A stretch of 7,947 nucleotides of DNA from Candidatus Aphodomonas merdavium (GTDB taxonomy: Bacteria > Bacillota > Clostridia > Christensenellales > Aristaeellaceae), in NCBI GenBank assembly GCA_018715585.1, contig DVLH01000232.1, positions 1 to 7,947 on the forward strand. Direction: 5' to 3'. Under the pieces are notes generated by a model. That model made no database searches and had not been told where the DNA came from. It saw only the letters and a program-made list of their open reading frames with translations. Shown one piece after another: positions 5,470 to 7,947 of this stretch. The first letter of the stretch is position 1, and every line of letters starts with the position of its first letter. A program made the position numbers and the translations under genes.

Positions 5470-6596
5470 AAGCGTCCATTCTTGTCATTTGCCTGCTTGT
5501 TTTTCCTGCTTTTGCGACAGCAGAGGGAACAGACGTTCAGTCGGTCGTTTCGACGCTGCCGCTAGATGACATTCAGCGAGCGTTTGATGGCGCGGCCGCG
5601 GCGGCGGAAGGAGTGGGCCCGCTGCTAGAGCGCGCCCTCAGCGGCGAGTCGCTGCTGGATCTGGAGGCTGCCTGGCAGGATATTCTGCTGCTTTTGCGCG
5701 AAGCACTTTTGGAACGAAGGGCGTTGCTGCTACGGCTATTTGGCCCAGTGCTTCTTTGCGCTGTGTTGCGCAGGTTTCAAACCGCCTGGGGATCTGGACG
5801 CGCGAGCGCCGTGGCGCAGTGGGTTCTGTTTCTCTACGCCGCTCAAGAAGCCGCGCGCCAGTGTGCGCAGGTGTGCCAGCAGACGATGCAAGCAGTTTCC
5901 GGTGCAGCAGATGGCATGCGGACGCTTTTCCCTCCCGTTTTAACGCTGCTAACCGCGGTGGGCGGTTCCAGCAGCGCGGCCGTCGTGCAGCCGCTCGTTA
6001 CGCTTGCTGTCTCTGCCGTCGTTTTCGTATGCGAAAAGGTCTGTATGCCACTTGCGGCGGCATACCTTGCGCTGACGGTACTCGACGGAATGACAGATGC
6101 GCTCTCTCTTTCCAGGGCGGCAAAACTATGCCGTGCGGTCTCAAACACGGCCCTTGGCGTGGCGCTGACGGTTTTTACAGGGGTGATGGCCGTGCGTGGT
6201 TTTACGGCGGCCGTGCGTGACGGCGCCTCGCTGCGGGCAGCAAAGTTCGCAGTGGACAGCTTTGTGCCAGAAGTCGGCGGCATGCTTTCAGACACGGCAG
6301 AGACGGTAGCGGCAAGTTCGCTGCTTGTTAAGAACGCACTGGGAGTGACGGGGATGACGCTTATATGCTCTTGGTTGGCTGCGCCGCTTGTGCGCATCGT
6401 GCTTACGGGCGTGGTCTTTCGTATTGCAGGGGCGCTTGCGGAACCGCTTGACGATGGCCGTATGACGCAGTGCCTTGACGGTGCGTGCGGAGCGATGGGG
6501 ATGCTTTCAGGCTGCTTGCTCTGTGCCGGAACGATGTTTCTGGTGTTGCTAGCGCAGGCGGTTGCAGCCGGCAATATTGTGGCGATGATGGCATAG
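5466..6596 (+). CDS. spoIIIAE: SpoIIIAE, multi-pass membrane protein of the SpoIIIA complex
   Basis: The largest membrane component of the channel apparatus, thought to form the platform with AC and AD. With ATG 5466 it has 376 residues, against about 399 in B. subtilis. A signal peptide opens it (MKASILVICLLVFPAFATA, probable cleavage before EGTD), then an exported region, then several membrane helices. The family hallmark KFAVDSFVPEVGG, followed by MLSDTAET, sits at 260-272 and just after. The same frame is open upstream to 5322, but that would add 48 charged residues before the signal peptide and overlap spoIIIAD, so ATG 5466, overlapping the spoIIIAD stop, is preferred. The stop is followed after 9 bases by spoIIIAF in the same frame. 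Confidence 0.94.
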   Translation: MKASILVICLLVFPAFATAEGTDVQSVVSTLPLDDIQRAFDGAAAAAEGVGPLLERALSGESLLDLEAAWQDILLLLREALLERRALLLRLFGPVLLCAVLRRFQTAWGSGRASAVAQWVLFLYAAQEAARQCAQVCQQTMQAVSGAADGMRTLFPPVLTLLTAVGGSSSAAVVQPLVTLAVSAVVFVCEKVCMPLAAAYLALTVLDGMTDALSLSRAAKLCRAVSNTALGVALTVFTGVMAVRGFTAAVRDGASLRAAKFAVDSFVPEVGGMLSDTAETVAASSLLVKNALGVTGMTLICSWLAAPLVRIVLTGVVFRIAGALAEPLDDGRMTQCLDGACGAMGMLSGCLLCAGTMFLVLLAQAVAAGNIVAMMA

Positions 6597-6605
6597 GCGG
6601 GGAAA

Positions 6606-6785
6606 ATGGACGGGATTTTACAGCTTTTGCGCCGTGTGGCGGCGTTTGTTCTGCTGAGCGCATGCGTGGATTTTCTGATGCCGGATGGGAATTGGCGCGC
6701 GTATGTGCGCTTTGCCTCCGGGCTGATCTTGCTGCAAGCGGTGCTCGGCCCGCTTTGGCAATGGATGTCGGAGGTGCTGCGATGA
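6606..6785 (+). CDS. spoIIIAF: SpoIIIAF, very short form (membrane part only)
   Basis: A 59-residue protein that begins MDGILQLLRRVAAFVLLSAC and ends GPLWQWMSEVLR. It has two hydrophobic helices (about 8-21 and 36-51) separated by VDFLMPDGNWRAYVRF. This matches the N-terminal two-helix part of SpoIIIAF, in which the second helix follows a conserved DxLLPxxxxxxY-type stretch. Position between spoIIIAE and spoIIIAG supports the call. B. subtilis SpoIIIAF is about 206 residues and continues with a soluble ring-building-motif domain, which is absent here. This is not an obvious frameshift, because the stop TGA overlaps the spoIIIAG start (ATGA at 6782-6785) and leaves no room for a remnant. GGCGGGGA just before the ATG is a modest ribosome binding site. 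Confidence 0.85.
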   Translation: MDGILQLLRRVAAFVLLSACVDFLMPDGNWRAYVRFASGLILLQAVLGPLWQWMSEVLR

Positions 6786-7231
6786 CTTTCTGGCAAAAGA
6801 TGCAGGAGGGATGGCGGAAAAAAGGAGCGGCAGCGGCGGTTTTGCTTGCGGTGATTGCCATTGCGGGCAGCATGTTGCTTCCAACGGAAGAAGCCGCGCC
6901 AGATCTTCCTGGAGCGAGAGCGGTTTCCACCGGCGAGGGTGCGGCCTATGCAAGCCAGCTGGAAGCGCGTCTGGGGGAGGTGCTGTCCCAGATGGAGGGG
7001 GCTGGCCACGTAGAGGTCGTCATACAATATGCACAGGAGGCTGATGGCGCAAGCGCCACCTGGACGGGCGGCACGCAGCAAGAGAATACCGCAGGCGCTG
7101 TTGCGGTCATTGTTGTGGCGGAAGGCGCGGACGATGTCCAGGTGCGGTTGCAGCTGGCGCGTGCGGTGGAAACGCTTTTGCAACTGGATGCGGAGGCGGT
7201 AGAAGTATTTCAGATGCGCAAGGAGGAATAA
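6782..7231 (+). CDS. spoIIIAG: SpoIIIAG, ring protein of the SpoIIIA channel, short form
   Basis: Related to the EscJ/PrgK ring proteins of type III secretion; in B. subtilis it forms a large ring between the two membranes. This protein has 149 residues against 229 in B. subtilis. It has a short cytosolic N-terminus (MTFWQKMQEGWRKKG), one membrane helix (about 16-33) and a linker. Its ring-building motif reads LEARLGEVLSQMEGAGHVEVVIQYA (60-84), then an interval of about 21 residues, then AVAVIVVAEGADDVQVRLQLARAVETLL (106-133) and the last strand AVEVFQM. In B. subtilis the interval is a long insertion that forms a beta-triangle; here little remains. The ATG overlaps the spoIIIAF stop, with GGAGG at 6770-6774 as ribosome binding site. 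The same frame is open upstream, but only as a shadow of spoIIIAE. Confidence 0.92.
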   Translation: MTFWQKMQEGWRKKGAAAAVLLAVIAIAGSMLLPTEEAAPDLPGARAVSTGEGAAYASQLEARLGEVLSQMEGAGHVEVVIQYAQEADGASATWTGGTQQENTAGAVAVIVVAEGADDVQVRLQLARAVETLLQLDAEAVEVFQMRKEE

Positions 7232-7234
7232 ACA

Positions 7235-7912
7235 ATGAAAAAGCTGCCGATGATAACCAAGAGAAAAAAACCGGACGCAAGAATGTTGACCTTCTTTGGA
7301 CTGGTGGTATTGCTGCTTGCTGTGTCGTATTGGGGACAGACGGCGACACGCCAGGCATCCGTAACGCTGCCGGTCGAGCGTGTGCCGCTTGTTACGGCAT
7401 CGCCGGAAGCGGCGGAAAACGCGCTGGAATCACAGGCTGCGGCAACCGCGCTGCCGCTTTCTTCTGCGCAAGCAGAAGTGCCGGCAGCTGCGCCTTCCGC
7501 AACAGCTGCGCCTTCCGCAACTGCAGCAGAACCGGACGCCGCAGCGACGGTACAAAGCACATTAACGGGCGGGTTTGCAGCATATCGGGAGAAACTGAAC
7601 GAGACGCGGGCGGCCTCCGCCCGCATGCTCGACGAGGTTGCGCAAAACGCCATGGCGGACGCTCAAACGGTTGCGCAGGCACTGGAGGAAAAAACGGCGT
7701 TAGCCGTGGCGATGGAGCGAGAAGCTGCCGTAGAGACGTTGCTGGCGGCGCGAGGGTTTGGCGAGGCGCTTTGCACCGTCCACGAAGGATCGGTCAACGT
7801 CGTGGTAAATACGCCGGCGCTGAGCGAGGAAGATGCCATCGCTATCATGGAGCTTGTTGCCAGGGAAACGGGTGCGGATGCATCGGATGTACGTGTGATT
7901 GCAGAGAACTGA
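7235..7912 (+). CDS. spoIIIAH: SpoIIIAH, mother-cell channel protein that binds SpoIIQ
   Basis: A 225-residue protein, matching the 218 of B. subtilis. It has a basic cytosolic N-terminus (MKKLPMITKRKKPDARM) and one membrane helix (about 18-34). A long Ala/Pro/Ser/Thr-rich linker follows (about 52-108, containing AAPSAT twice at 85-96), then a helical stretch (about 113-172). The C-terminal ring-building motif reads GFGEALCTVHEGSVNVVVNTPALSEEDAIAIMELVARETG, with a final strand DVRVIAE. In B. subtilis the outer domain crosses to the forespore protein SpoIIQ, forming a zipper and channel; spoIIQ is not in this window. AGGAGG at 7221-7226 inside the end of spoIIIAG is the ribosome binding site. 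It is the last gene of the operon seen here, and no terminator appears in the 35 bases left. Confidence 0.94.
   Translation: MKKLPMITKRKKPDARMLTFFGLVVLLLAVSYWGQTATRQASVTLPVERVPLVTASPEAAENALESQAAATALPLSSAQAEVPAAAPSATAAPSATAAEPDAAATVQSTLTGGFAAYREKLNETRAASARMLDEVAQNAMADAQTVAQALEEKTALAVAMEREAAVETLLAARGFGEALCTVHEGSVNVVVNTPALSEEDAIAIMELVARETGADASDVRVIAEN
7487..7522 (+). repeat. 18-bp tandem duplication inside spoIIIAH
   Basis: GCTGCGCCTTCCGCAACA (7487-7504) is followed directly by GCTGCGCCTTCCGCAACT (7505-7522), 17 of 18 bases identical. It codes for AAPSAT twice in the flexible linker outside the membrane. The near-identity at DNA level points to a recent slippage event. It keeps the frame and probably only lengthens the linker. 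Confidence 0.9.
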
Positions 7913-7947
7913 CGGCTGCCAGATTCCCTGGAAGGCGTGATTGAATT

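Noticed and set aside
6594..6785. SpoIIIAF shortness as a frameshifted pseudogene
   Set aside because: The short frame starts 9 bases after spoIIIAE, has a family-like two-helix content and ends exactly on the spoIIIAG start, leaving no remnant of the missing domain.
5843..7183. A 446-codon open frame on the minus strand
   Set aside because: It runs opposite to spoIIIAE, AF and AG, whose plus-strand products carry clear family motifs. The antisense product is Arg/Ser/Ala/Thr-rich with no recognisable domain, as expected in GC-rich coding DNA.
7913..7947. Possible start of a further gene or terminator after spoIIIAH
   Set aside because: Only 35 bases are visible; there is no start codon with a ribosome binding site and no hairpin with a T-run.

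Overview
The window looks like chromosome of a spore-forming member of the Clostridia with moderately high GC. The evidence is a complete spoIIIA sporulation operon (spoIIIAA to spoIIIAH, in the standard order), strong AGGAGG-type ribosome binding sites, GTG and TTG starts, and dense GC-rich coding with stop/start overlaps. I cannot name the genus from sequence alone. All genes lie on the plus strand. I see no mobile element, CRISPR array, tRNA or rRNA.

Region 1 (1-2490) is a sulfur-transfer unit. The 3' end of an unrecognised gene overlaps a NifS/IscS-type cysteine desulfurase, followed 5 bases later by thiI. Together the two can move sulfur from cysteine to uridine 8 of tRNA. ThiI is the short form without a rhodanese domain, which fits a dedicated desulfurase next door.

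Region 2 (2491-2842, about 350 bases) is non-coding but structured. It holds two nearly identical hairpins 162 bases apart. The second is a good intrinsic terminator. The first sits inside an 8-bp inverted repeat that starts in the thiI stop codon. Several smaller hairpins lie between them, and a very stable 15-bp GC hairpin lies just before the next gene. The terminator separates the two transcription units.

Region 3 (2843-7912) is one tightly packed unit: an exported L,D-transpeptidase with a peptidoglycan-binding domain, whose stop codon overlaps the start of spoIIIAA, then spoIIIAA-AH. AA (ATPase), AB (GspF-like platform protein), AC, AD and AE (membrane platform), AF, AG and AH (ring-forming or ring-associated proteins) are known from Bacillus subtilis to build the mother-cell side of the channel that feeds the engulfed forespore. 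Three points stand out. The L,D-transpeptidase is built into the operon. SpoIIIAF is only 59 residues and keeps just its membrane part. SpoIIIAG is only 149 residues and lacks most of the insertion found in the B. subtilis ring protein. This suggests a reduced version of the channel. The last 35 bases hold no recognisable feature.
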